A stretch of DNA of 40,426 nt from assembly GCA_964561145.1 (NCBI GenBank), contig CAZLNZ010000018.1, positions 1 through 40,426 of the forward strand, in the 5' to 3' direction. Each line of letters opens with the position of its first letter. The first letter of the stretch is position 1. Shown piece after piece: positions 23,804 to 31,277 of the stretch. The notes below the pieces were generated by a model. The model did no database searches. It was not told the DNA's origin and was given only the letters and a program-made list of their open reading frames with translations. Source of the DNA: RUG14300 sp964561145. Lineage in GTDB: Bacteria; Bacillota; Clostridia; Christensenellales; CAG-1252. The translations under genes and the position numbers were made by a program.

Positions 23804-24193
23804 CTACACTGCCTTTTGATCAAGGATAACCGTGATGTGACTTGTACGCTTCAAAATGCGATGAGCACGACCTTTTGATACGGGTCTGATACGCTTGAGC
23901 GTAGGACCTTGGTCTGCAAAGCACTCTGCTACATATAAATCGTTAACGTTCAATCCGAGATTGTTTTCTGCGTTTGCGGCAGCGGAATTAAGTAACTTAA
24001 TCAATACGTCGCTTGATGACTTGTTGGTATGCTTAAGTACTGCAACAGCCTCGAGATAATCTTTTCCACGGATTACATCCAAAACCTGTCTTACTTTGAA
24101 GGGGGAGATTCTGATGTATCTTGCAATAGCTCTTGGGCGTCTGTCAGCATTTTCTTGACGAGCTGCAGCTTTTTCTTTCATTCTTTTAGCCAT
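23804..24193 (-). CDS. rplV: 50S ribosomal protein L22
   Basis: 129 residues. The core (RAIARYIRISPFKVRQVLDV onward) starts at about residue 21, after a basic N-terminal extension (MAKRMKEKAAARQENADRR). L22 lines the exit tunnel; the beta-hairpin with CFADQGPTLKRIRPVSKGRA (split CFADQGPTLK, RIRPVSKGRA) forms the macrolide-relevant loop. Normal place between rpsS and rpsC. Confidence 0.96.
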   Translation of the reverse strand: MAKRMKEKAAARQENADRRPRAIARYIRISPFKVRQVLDVIRGKDYLEAVAVLKHTNKSSSDVLIKLLNSAAANAENNLGLNVNDLYVAECFADQGPTLKRIRPVSKGRAHRILKRTSHITVILDQKAV

Positions 24194-24204
24194 TTATTGC
24201 CTCC

Positions 24205-24483
24205 TTATTTGCCGGACTTAGCGGAGCCCGCATGTCCGTTAAAGGTTCTTGTGGGAGCAAACTCACCGAGCTTGCAACCGATCATATCTTCTGTAATGTA
24301 TACGGGTATATGTTTCTTACCGTTGTGTACTGCGATTGTGTGTCCGATAAACTCGGGGAAGATTGTAGAGCTACGTGACCAGGTCTTGATAGCCTTTTTC
24401 TCAGTCTTACCTTCGTTCATTGCAACGATTCTATCGAATAATCTTTGTTCAACATACGGTCCTTTCTTAATTGATCTACTCAT
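24205..24483 (-). CDS. rpsS: 30S ribosomal protein S19
   Basis: 92 residues. MSRSIKKGPYVEQRLFDRI and RSSTIFPEFIGHTIAVHNGK are near-consensus. S19 pairs with S13 in the 30S head. GGAGG lies just before the ATG and the gene is 11 bases after rplB. Confidence 0.98.
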   Translation of the reverse strand: MSRSIKKGPYVEQRLFDRIVAMNEGKTEKKAIKTWSRSSTIFPEFIGHTIAVHNGKKHIPVYITEDMIGCKLGEFAPTRTFNGHAGSAKSGK

Positions 24484-24494
24484 CTTTCTGCCTC

Positions 24495-25319
24495 CTAGTT
24501 GACACGCTTAATTATCATCTTGTCAGATGCCTTCTTCTTACGGGTCTTATATCCTAAAGCGGGCTTACCCCAAGGAGTAACAGGTGTAGGCATACCGATA
24601 GGGGATTTGCCTTCGCCACCGCCGTGAGGGTGATCGCAAGGGTTCATTACAACACCACGAACTGTGGGACGTACGCCCATGTGTCTCTTACGACCTGCTT
24701 TACCGATAGATACGATTTCACTGTCTACGTTACCTACTTGTCCGATTGTTGCACGGCAACGGAGGGAGATGTATCTCATTTCACCGCTAGGCATTCTTAC
24801 GATTGCGCCTTTGGCTTCCTTAGCCATCAATTGAGCCGCATTACCTGCAGAACGAGCAATTATTCCGCCTCTGCCGGGATTCAACTCAATGTTGTGAATC
24901 ATTGTACCGATGGGGATGTTTTGTAAAGGAAGGTTGTTACCTACTTTGATATCTGCCTCGGGGCCGCTCTCTACGGTGTCACCTGCTGTGAGTCCTACAG
25001 GAGCAATGATGTATCTCTTTTCGCCGTCGGCATAGCAAAGGAGAGCAATGTTTGCTGTACGGTTAGGATCGTATTCGATTCCAACTACCTTTGCAGGGAT
25101 ACCGTCTTTGTTTCTTAAGAAGTCTATCTTTCTATATTTTTGTCTATTACCGCCACCGATGTGTCTTACGGTAATTCTACCGGTTACGTTACGACCGCCG
25201 CTGTGATTTTTGGATTCGAGGAGCGATCTTTCAGGTGTCTTCTTGGTAATTTCGTCAAACGCCGATACAGACATAAATCTGCGAGCAGCGGTTGTGGGCT
25301 TATATTTCTTAATTGCCAT
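24495..25319 (-). CDS. rplB: 50S ribosomal protein L2
   Basis: 274 residues, the most conserved large-subunit protein, needed for subunit association and peptidyl transfer. The OB and SH3 domains are complete. The functional loop MNPCDHPHGGGEGKSPIG contains the histidine equivalent to E. coli His229. Its stop codon is TAG, which shows that TAG is a normal stop in this genome. Confidence 0.98.
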   Translation of the reverse strand: MAIKKYKPTTAARRFMSVSAFDEITKKTPERSLLESKNHSGGRNVTGRITVRHIGGGNRQKYRKIDFLRNKDGIPAKVVGIEYDPNRTANIALLCYADGEKRYIIAPVGLTAGDTVESGPEADIKVGNNLPLQNIPIGTMIHNIELNPGRGGIIARSAGNAAQLMAKEAKGAIVRMPSGEMRYISLRCRATIGQVGNVDSEIVSIGKAGRKRHMGVRPTVRGVVMNPCDHPHGGGEGKSPIGMPTPVTPWGKPALGYKTRKKKASDKMIIKRVN

Positions 25320-25333
25320 TGTGCTACCTCCTC

Positions 25334-25624
25334 TTAGGTCAAGCTGTCGAAGAACTCAATTGCCTTGCTATCGTATGTTAGTTGAACAATTGCCTTCTTG
25401 TAGCTTGGTCTGCGACCTTCGGTTCTACCGCGTCTTTTAAGCTTACCGAGTACGTTTACGGTGTTAACCTTTGCTACTGTTACTCCGAAAACCTCTTCTA
25501 CAGCCTTTTTTATTTGAACCTTATTTGCATCGGGATGAACAATAAAGGTGTATTTCTTGTCCTGGATTCCGTCAAAGCTTTTCTCTGAAAGTACGGGACG
25601 CATAATAATATCGTGATTATTCAT
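25334..25624 (-). CDS. rplW: 50S ribosomal protein L23
   Basis: 96 residues. IIMRPVLSEKSFDGIQDKKY and TFIVHPDANKVQIKKAVEEV identify L23, the docking site for trigger factor and SRP at the tunnel exit. One base separates it from rplD, and rplB follows after 14 bases. Confidence 0.97.
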   Translation of the reverse strand: MNNHDIIMRPVLSEKSFDGIQDKKYTFIVHPDANKVQIKKAVEEVFGVTVAKVNTVNVLGKLKRRGRTEGRRPSYKKAIVQLTYDSKAIEFFDSLT

Positions 25625-25625
25625 C

Positions 25626-26252
25626 TTATTCCTCCTCGCTGTACTTAGCGTTAATTGCCTTTACTGCTTTCTCGGAGCAAAGACATCCTACGTGTGAAAC
25701 GAGATCGTAAACATTGAGTTCGTTTACATTGATGATATCTACGTTTTTGATGTTGCGTGCAACTACGTAAGTGTTTTGATCATCATCGTCAACTACTACT
25801 AAGGTCTTTTTGAAGCCGAAGGCTTTTACAACCTTTGCAAAATGTTTTGTCTTGTTCTCTTGAAGCTCGAAGGTATCTACTACCTTGAACTCATCATCTC
25901 TTACCTTCTCGGAAAGTGCACTAAGGATTGCACCTCTGTTCATTGCCTTGTTAACTTTTTGAGAGAAGTCACGAGGCTTCGGAGCGAATACTACGCCGCC
26001 GTGAATCCATTGAGGAGCTCTTGTACTTCCTTGACGAGCATTACCTGTGCCTTTTTGTCTCCAAGGCTTTTTACCGCCACCGGAAACCTCTGTACGAGTA
26101 AGAGCGGACTTGGTTCCTTGTCTTTTATTTGCAAGCTGTGCAACTACTACTTGGTGAATCAAGGATTCCTTGAATTCAACGCCAAATACGTTTTCACTTA
26201 CTTCTACTTGATTAACTTCTTGTGCTTGCTTATCGTATACTTTAACTAACAT
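25626..26252 (-). CDS. rplD: 50S ribosomal protein L4
   Basis: 208 residues. The extended loop that reaches the exit tunnel contains GGGKKPWRQKGTGNARQGS, then RAPQWIHGGVVFAPKPRD. In E. coli L4 represses its own operon through the S10 leader. A structured leader precedes rpsJ here, so similar control is possible but unproven. Confidence 0.97.
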   Translation of the reverse strand: MLVKVYDKQAQEVNQVEVSENVFGVEFKESLIHQVVVAQLANKRQGTKSALTRTEVSGGGKKPWRQKGTGNARQGSTRAPQWIHGGVVFAPKPRDFSQKVNKAMNRGAILSALSEKVRDDEFKVVDTFELQENKTKHFAKVVKAFGFKKTLVVVDDDDQNTYVVARNIKNVDIINVNELNVYDLVSHVGCLCSEKAVKAINAKYSEEE

Positions 26253-26263
26253 AGCTCAACCTC

Positions 26264-26959
26264 CTACTTTACAGTACTTTTGACGATTACTAGACCGCCC
26301 TTAGGACCGGGGATAGCGCCTTTGATCAATAACAGGTTTCTTTCTTTGTCAATCTTTACGACTGTTAAGTTTTGAACAGTAACTCTTTCATTACCGTATT
26401 GACCTGCCATTTTCTTGTTTTTGAAAACTCTGGAAGGATCTGAGTTTGCAGCCATTGAACCAACGGATCTGTGGATAGGACCGGTACCGTGGGTCATAGG
26501 ACCGACTCTTTGTGCATTCCATCTTTGGATAACACCGGTGTAACCTCTACCTCTGGTGGTTCCGGTTACGTCAACCTTGTCGCCTACTGCGAAGCAGTCG
26601 GTTGTGATAACCTTGCCAACCTCGCAAGCTACTTCTGCACCGTTCTCGATAAGGCTATCGATTTTAAACTCGCGCATATAACGCATGGGAGCGATACCGG
26701 CTTTCTTGTATTGACCTTCTTCCGGCTTACCAACACCCTTATACTCTCTAACGCCCTTTGTTTGAGCATTCTTGGAGTTGTTTCTCTTAACTGCAGGTTG
26801 GAAAGCTACCTTAACAGCTTTGTAGCCATCATTCTCTACGGTCTTAACTTGCACGATAGGACAGGGACCCGCTTCTACAACGGTTACGGGAACTACCATG
26901 CCGTCTTGCGTAAAGACTTGACTCATTCCTAATTTTCTTCCGACGATTGCTTTATTCAT
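26264..26959 (-). CDS. rplC: 50S ribosomal protein L3
   Basis: 231 residues. KAIVGRKLGMSQVFTQDG opens the protein. The long internal loop that reaches the peptidyl-transferase centre contains VIQRWNAQRVGPMTHGTG, with the glutamine that is methylated in some bacteria, followed by HRSVGSMAANSDPSRVFK. Normal length. A 62-base spacer separates it from rpsJ. The stop is TAG. Confidence 0.97.
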   Translation of the reverse strand: MNKAIVGRKLGMSQVFTQDGMVVPVTVVEAGPCPIVQVKTVENDGYKAVKVAFQPAVKRNNSKNAQTKGVREYKGVGKPEEGQYKKAGIAPMRYMREFKIDSLIENGAEVACEVGKVITTDCFAVGDKVDVTGTTRGRGYTGVIQRWNAQRVGPMTHGTGPIHRSVGSMAANSDPSRVFKNKKMAGQYGNERVTVQNLTVVKIDKERNLLLIKGAIPGPKGGLVIVKSTVK

Positions 26960-27021
26960 TGATAAAGTTCACCTCCAATATATTTTTGAAATAATTTACT
27001 TATATTATTTAGTACTTATAA

Positions 27022-27330
27022 TCACACCTTGATTTTGATATCTACGCCTGCAGGTACGTCGATGAGCATTAAGCTGTTTACTACCTTTGCAGAAGGATTG
27101 TAGATGTCGATAAGACGCTTGTGAGTTCTCATTTCAAATTGCTCACGGCTATCCTTATACTTGTGGGGACAACGAAGAATGGTAACTACCTCTTTCTCTG
27201 TGGGAAGGGGGATAGGACCGCTGATATTTGCACCGTTTGCGGTAACAACTTCTACGATTTTTGCAGCTACGCTGTCAACAAGCTCGTGATCATAAGCTTT
27301 CAACTTGATTCTGATTGTTTGATTTGCCAT
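27022..27330 (-). CDS. rpsJ: 30S ribosomal protein S10
   Basis: 102 residues starting MANQTIRIKLKAYDHELVD. It is a 30S head protein that also acts in antitermination as NusE. GPIPLPTEKEVVTILRCPH and KDSREQFEMRTHKRLIDI are diagnostic. The ATG at 27330 is preferred: the upstream ATG at 27345 itself contains the GGAGG that serves the inner start. First gene of the S10 operon, behind a long structured leader with a consensus promoter. Confidence 0.97.
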   Translation of the reverse strand: MANQTIRIKLKAYDHELVDSVAAKIVEVVTANGANISGPIPLPTEKEVVTILRCPHKYKDSREQFEMRTHKRLIDIYNPSAKVVNSLMLIDVPAGVDIKIKV

Positions 27331-27345
27331 TGTTAAAACCTCCAT

Positions 27346-27542
27346 GTTTCTAACTCGAAAATATATTCTCGCTCGGGTGTTTCACACCGCCCATTAAATT
27401 TGGCAAGCCATAATGCGTTCGCTTGTAAACGCGACTTGCCTCATTGAGTTAGCGCCCGATGTCCGAACTAGTCCGCATAAATTAACCCGAGGAGGGAAAC
27501 CTTATGCATCATCCGTTACAAGGCGGTACTCTGCCCTAAGCA
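27346..27542 (-). promoter_or_regulatory. Long structured leader of the S10 operon
   Basis: About 200 bases of non-coding leader. Near its start, GCATAA (27502-27507) pairs with TTATGC (27475-27480). Closer to rpsJ, CTAACTC (27446-27452) pairs with GAGTTAG (27350-27356) and encloses two hairpins: GGCAAG/CTTGCC (27402-27440) with an inner GCGTT/AACGC, and GGTGT-GAA-ACACC (27376-27388). This makes a three-way junction ending next to the ribosome site. No T-run follows, so control of translation or r-protein binding is likelier than termination. Confidence 0.6.
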
Positions 27543-27548
27543 CGTAAG

Positions 27549-27577
27549 ATTATATCCCTATACCCGAAAATAGTCAA
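27549..27577 (-). promoter_or_regulatory. S10 operon promoter
   Basis: TTGACT (27572-27577), 17 bp, TATAAT (27549-27554) on the minus strand. +1 near 27542. Confidence 0.8.
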
Positions 27578-27670
27578 ACGTACTGCTTGACATCTAATAT
27601 TAATTTTTCTTAATAATTTGTTTTTTTCTCTTCACATACATCGATCACTCCCGAAAAACGCAATCCGACA

Positions 27671-27709
27671 AGAAAAAAAGACGGCATTTTCAAAAAAAAA
27701 TCCGTCTTT
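27671..27709 (-). terminator. rnr terminator
   Basis: AAAGACGG (27677-27684) and CCGTCTTT (27702-27709) form a perfect 8 bp stem followed on the minus strand by a run of seven T. About 100 bases past the rnr stop. Confidence 0.85.
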
Positions 27710-27807
27710 ATCTAGATTATGTTTCTTTGATAGGTGTTACCTCTATTGTGACACACAACCTTTTCCGTTTTCTTTATGTCGACTCAAGTAAACCTCGGCT
27801 GTTTCGA

Positions 27808-29838
27808 TCAGCGTTTTCTTTTATACTTTTTCTTTGTCGCCTTTCTTTGCGGTTTACCTTTTGCCATATTCGGTCCTTTGTGCGACTTTGAAGAAGGTTT
27901 CCCCTTTGACAAATCGATGGCTCCCTTCATACCATTCAACAAGGGGTTTTTCTTTACCCCGTTTGAAATCAGCAATACAAAGCTCACTCGGTGCGTTTTC
28001 AAATCGGAATCGACAACCTTAATCTTAACCTTATCCCCGAGCCTCAAATTAATAAGATCGGAAACTAAAGTAAAGTGAAGCTCATCAAAATAGAAGGCAC
28101 AATCTAAATCATCGGTACGTGCTTGACCCTCTATTCCGTTTGGAAGGGTAACATAGATATTGTACTCGGTAACTCCCGATATAATTCCCTCGTACTCTTC
28201 TCCTATATGGTCTTTCATATATAAAGCCTTATAAAAATCATCGGCATCTCTCTCGGCACGTTCCGCTTCTCTTTCCATTTCAGAGCAATGTTCGCTCTTC
28301 CACTTCAATCCCCAGCTCTCTTCGGTATATTCCGACGGCTTAAACCCTTCAAGATACTTTTTTACAATTCTATGAACCATCAAATCGGGATAGCGACGAA
28401 TAGGAGAAGTAAAATGACAATAACAATCGCTAGCCAAACCATAGTGTCCTATATTTTCCGGAGAATACACTGCCTTTCTCATGCTTCTAATAGCAACTCG
28501 GTTTATCAATGCCCCCTCTTCGGTATCGGGAATTTGCGAAATAAATTCGCTTAGTTCCTCGGGTTTCAGTATCTTGCCCTCGGGCATGGAAATAAAACAA
28601 GCTGCGAACAATGATAATTGTTTGAGTTTAAACTCATCGGGAAGCTCATGAACACGATAAACACACGGAAATCCCGCATCTGTCAAAATCTCGGCAACCG
28701 ATTCATTTGCAGCTATCATAAATTCTTCGATCAAATTGGTACTATCCGTAGCACTTACGACCTCGGGAATTGCCTCTTCGCCGTAAACCCTAACACGCCC
28801 CTCTCGAGATAAAAACTCAACACTTCCCCTTGCACGTCTCTGTTCTCCTATTTTCTTAGCCAAGGAATTAGCATATAAAAGAGAAGAATATTCTTCATCG
28901 CATTCTCCGTCAAACAAGCTTTGGACAAAATCATAAGTCAAGCGATGATTACTCCTAATTACAGAAAGAAAAACTTCGCAAGATAGCTTATTACCCTCAT
29001 TGTCAAAATGCATCAACACCGTAATGGTAGGTCTATCCTCTCCCTCTCTTAGGGAGCAAAGATCGTTACAAAGAATTTTCGGAAGCATTGGATATGCTTT
29101 ATCGGGAAAATATACGCTTGTAGCTCTGTCGTAAGCCGCCTTGTCGACTTTGTCTCCTTCCTTGACATATTCCGATACATCGGCAATATGCACATATAAT
29201 GAATATCCGTCAGAGGTTTTCTCAAGACTTATTGCATCGTCAAAATCTTTCGCATCTTTACCGTCTATGGTAACGGTAAAAAGATCACGCAGGTCACGTC
29301 TTTTTCCGTCATAGACATACGGAATATAAGCATCGGCACACTTTTCGCCGCTCTTAGGGTATACATCGGAAAAACCATGAGAAAAAAGTATTCTCAAAAG
29401 CTCGGTTTCTTTATCCTCATCGCTACCCAAAACCTTTATTACACGTGCAATAGGCGTACGCCCCTTATCGTAGTCAACAATCCTAACAAAAAGTTTATCA
29501 CCGTCCTTGGCTCTAGGCTTCGATTCAAGGTAGGCAATTGAATAATAGTTTGGATCATCTGCCTCAACATAAGGGGTTCCCCTATCAAAATGAAGGGTTC
29601 CGCAAAATTCAGAGTAACCTCTTTCAAGAATTCTAACCACCTCTGCTCTATCACCCGTTATTATTTTAACAGCAACTCTATCCTTATGCTGTGCACCATG
29701 CAAAAAAGCCGGCGGAATGAACAGATCATCTTTTCCGTCACCACGAACAAGGAAGGCATAGCCTTTGCGACTACCCCTCAATACACCCTCGATTACTTGG
29801 GTTCTTTGAATATTTCTTGCAATAGAGCGAGATTTCAT
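27808..29838 (-). CDS. rnr: Ribonuclease R (RNB family)
   Basis: 676 residues. A processive 3'-5' exoribonuclease that degrades structured RNA and takes part in rRNA and tmRNA quality control. Domain order: cold-shock OB domains (about 13-140), RNB catalytic domain with IDGKDAKDFDDA (191-202) holding the metal-binding Asp residues, S1 domain (about 560-630), then a Lys/Arg-rich tail ending KKKYKRKR. The N-terminal helix-turn-helix found in many RNase R proteins is missing; an in-frame TAA directly before the ATG rules out a longer reading. GGAG lies ten bases upstream. It sits between two ribosomal operons. Confidence 0.93.
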   Translation of the reverse strand: MKSRSIARNIQRTQVIEGVLRGSRKGYAFLVRGDGKDDLFIPPAFLHGAQHKDRVAVKIITGDRAEVVRILERGYSEFCGTLHFDRGTPYVEADDPNYYSIAYLESKPRAKDGDKLFVRIVDYDKGRTPIARVIKVLGSDEDKETELLRILFSHGFSDVYPKSGEKCADAYIPYVYDGKRRDLRDLFTVTIDGKDAKDFDDAISLEKTSDGYSLYVHIADVSEYVKEGDKVDKAAYDRATSVYFPDKAYPMLPKILCNDLCSLREGEDRPTITVLMHFDNEGNKLSCEVFLSVIRSNHRLTYDFVQSLFDGECDEEYSSLLYANSLAKKIGEQRRARGSVEFLSREGRVRVYGEEAIPEVVSATDSTNLIEEFMIAANESVAEILTDAGFPCVYRVHELPDEFKLKQLSLFAACFISMPEGKILKPEELSEFISQIPDTEEGALINRVAIRSMRKAVYSPENIGHYGLASDCYCHFTSPIRRYPDLMVHRIVKKYLEGFKPSEYTEESWGLKWKSEHCSEMEREAERAERDADDFYKALYMKDHIGEEYEGIISGVTEYNIYVTLPNGIEGQARTDDLDCAFYFDELHFTLVSDLINLRLGDKVKIKVVDSDLKTHRVSFVLLISNGVKKNPLLNGMKGAIDLSKGKPSSKSHKGPNMAKGKPQRKATKKKYKRKR

Positions 29839-29910
29839 TTAATAATTACTCCATGAGATTATAAATCCACGAAAAAATGGATCTTATTATTTTTTATGTC
29901 TTAACTAAAA

Positions 29911-29938
29911 TAAAAGCCGCAAGAAAAAATCCTGCGGC
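29911..29938 (-). terminator. str operon (tuf) terminator
   Basis: GCCGCA (29916-29921) and TGCGGC (29933-29938) form the stem, followed on the minus strand by TTTTATTTTAG. It is 26 bases past the tuf stop. Confidence 0.85.
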
Positions 29939-29963
29939 ATTATTTTTGATTTTTGAGTGATAA

Positions 29964-31169
29964 TTACTCGATAACGTTTGCAACAACGCCGGAACCAACG
30001 GTTCTGCCGCCTTCACGAATAGCGAAACGCAAACCTTGCTCGATAGCGATAGGTTGAATGAGGTTGATTTCCATATCGATGTTATCACCAGGCATAACCA
30101 TTTCTACGCCCTTAGGAAGGGTGATGGTACCTGTAACGTCGGTGGTACGGAAATAGAATTGGGGACGATATCCGTTGAAGAAAGGAGTATGACGTCCGCC
30201 CTCATCCTTGGTTAATACGTAAACCTGAGAGGTGAAGTGGGTGTGAGGATGAATTGAGCCGGGTTTAGCAATAACTTGTCCACGCTCGATATCCTTACGA
30301 TCGATACCACGGAGGAGAAGACCTACGTTATCTCCGGACTCAGCATAGTCGAGGAGCTTACGGAACATCTCAACACCGGTAACGGTGGTTTCACGAGACT
30401 CTGCACGGATACCAACGATTTCTACCTTGTCGCCCATTTTAACGATACCACGCTCTACTCTACCGGTAGCAACGGTACCACGACCAGTGATGGTGAATAC
30501 GTCTTCTACAGGCATAAGGAAGGTCTTATCGTTCTCTCTCTTAGGATCGGGAATATAGCTGTCGATTGTATCGAGAAGCTCTTGAACAGGTCCCCAAGCG
30601 GGGTTATCCCAGTCACCGGCTGCACCGGCGTTCATTGCTAACAAAGCAGAACCTCTGATGATAGGTGTGTCGTCTCCGGGGAAACCATAGTCGCTTAACA
30701 ACTCACGGATTTCCATATCTACAAGCTCGAGAAGCTCTTCGTCGTCAACTTGGTCGCACTTGTTCATGAATACGATGATATAAGGAACACCAACCTGTCT
30801 TGCGAGAAGGATGTGCTCTCTGGTTTGAGGCATGGGACCATCGGTAGCAGCAACTACGAGGATAGCACCGTCCATTTGAGCAGCACCGGTGATCATGTTC
30901 TTAACATAGTCAGCGTGTCCGGGACAGTCTACGTGTGCGTAGTGTCTCTTAGCGGTTTGGTACTCAACGTGAGCGGTATTGATTGTTATACCTCTGGCTT
31001 TCTCTTCGGGAGCCTTGTCGATTTCGTCATATTTCATAACCTTTGCATTACCGATATGCGCGCTGTACATGGTAATAGCGGCGGTCAAAGTGGTCTTGCC
31101 GTGGTCAACGTGGCCGATTGTACCGACGTTTACGTGTACCTTACTTTTATCAAATTTTTCCTTTGCCAT
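29964..31169 (-). CDS. tuf: Elongation factor Tu
   Basis: 401 residues. GTPase that delivers aminoacyl-tRNA to the ribosome. G1 GHVDHGKT (19-26), G3 DCPGHADYVKNM, G4 NKCD, and the beta-barrel domains 2 and 3 (GRGTVATGRVERG, FRTTDVTGTI) are intact. Last gene of the str operon. AGGAGG precedes the ATG. A likely secondary promoter lies in the 108-base gap after fusA, which would let it be made in excess over EF-G. Confidence 0.99.
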   Translation of the reverse strand: MAKEKFDKSKVHVNVGTIGHVDHGKTTLTAAITMYSAHIGNAKVMKYDEIDKAPEEKARGITINTAHVEYQTAKRHYAHVDCPGHADYVKNMITGAAQMDGAILVVAATDGPMPQTREHILLARQVGVPYIIVFMNKCDQVDDEELLELVDMEIRELLSDYGFPGDDTPIIRGSALLAMNAGAAGDWDNPAWGPVQELLDTIDSYIPDPKRENDKTFLMPVEDVFTITGRGTVATGRVERGIVKMGDKVEIVGIRAESRETTVTGVEMFRKLLDYAESGDNVGLLLRGIDRKDIERGQVIAKPGSIHPHTHFTSQVYVLTKDEGGRHTPFFNGYRPQFYFRTTDVTGTITLPKGVEMVMPGDNIDMEINLIQPIAIEQGLRFAIREGGRTVGSGVVANVIE

Positions 31170-31233
31170 TTTGTAATCCTCCTATTTTGATTAAACGGGC
31201 ATATTATTTTTGTATTATTTTCAATACATATCA

Positions 31234-31262
31234 ATATTAACAATTTTTCTTAGCTTAGGCAA
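31234..31262 (-). promoter_or_regulatory. Possible internal tuf promoter
   Basis: TTGCCT (31257-31262), 17 bp, TAATAT (31234-31239) in the fusA-tuf gap. The -35 is weak. Confidence 0.5.
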
Positions 31263-31277
31263 CTGTTTTTTCTCAAT

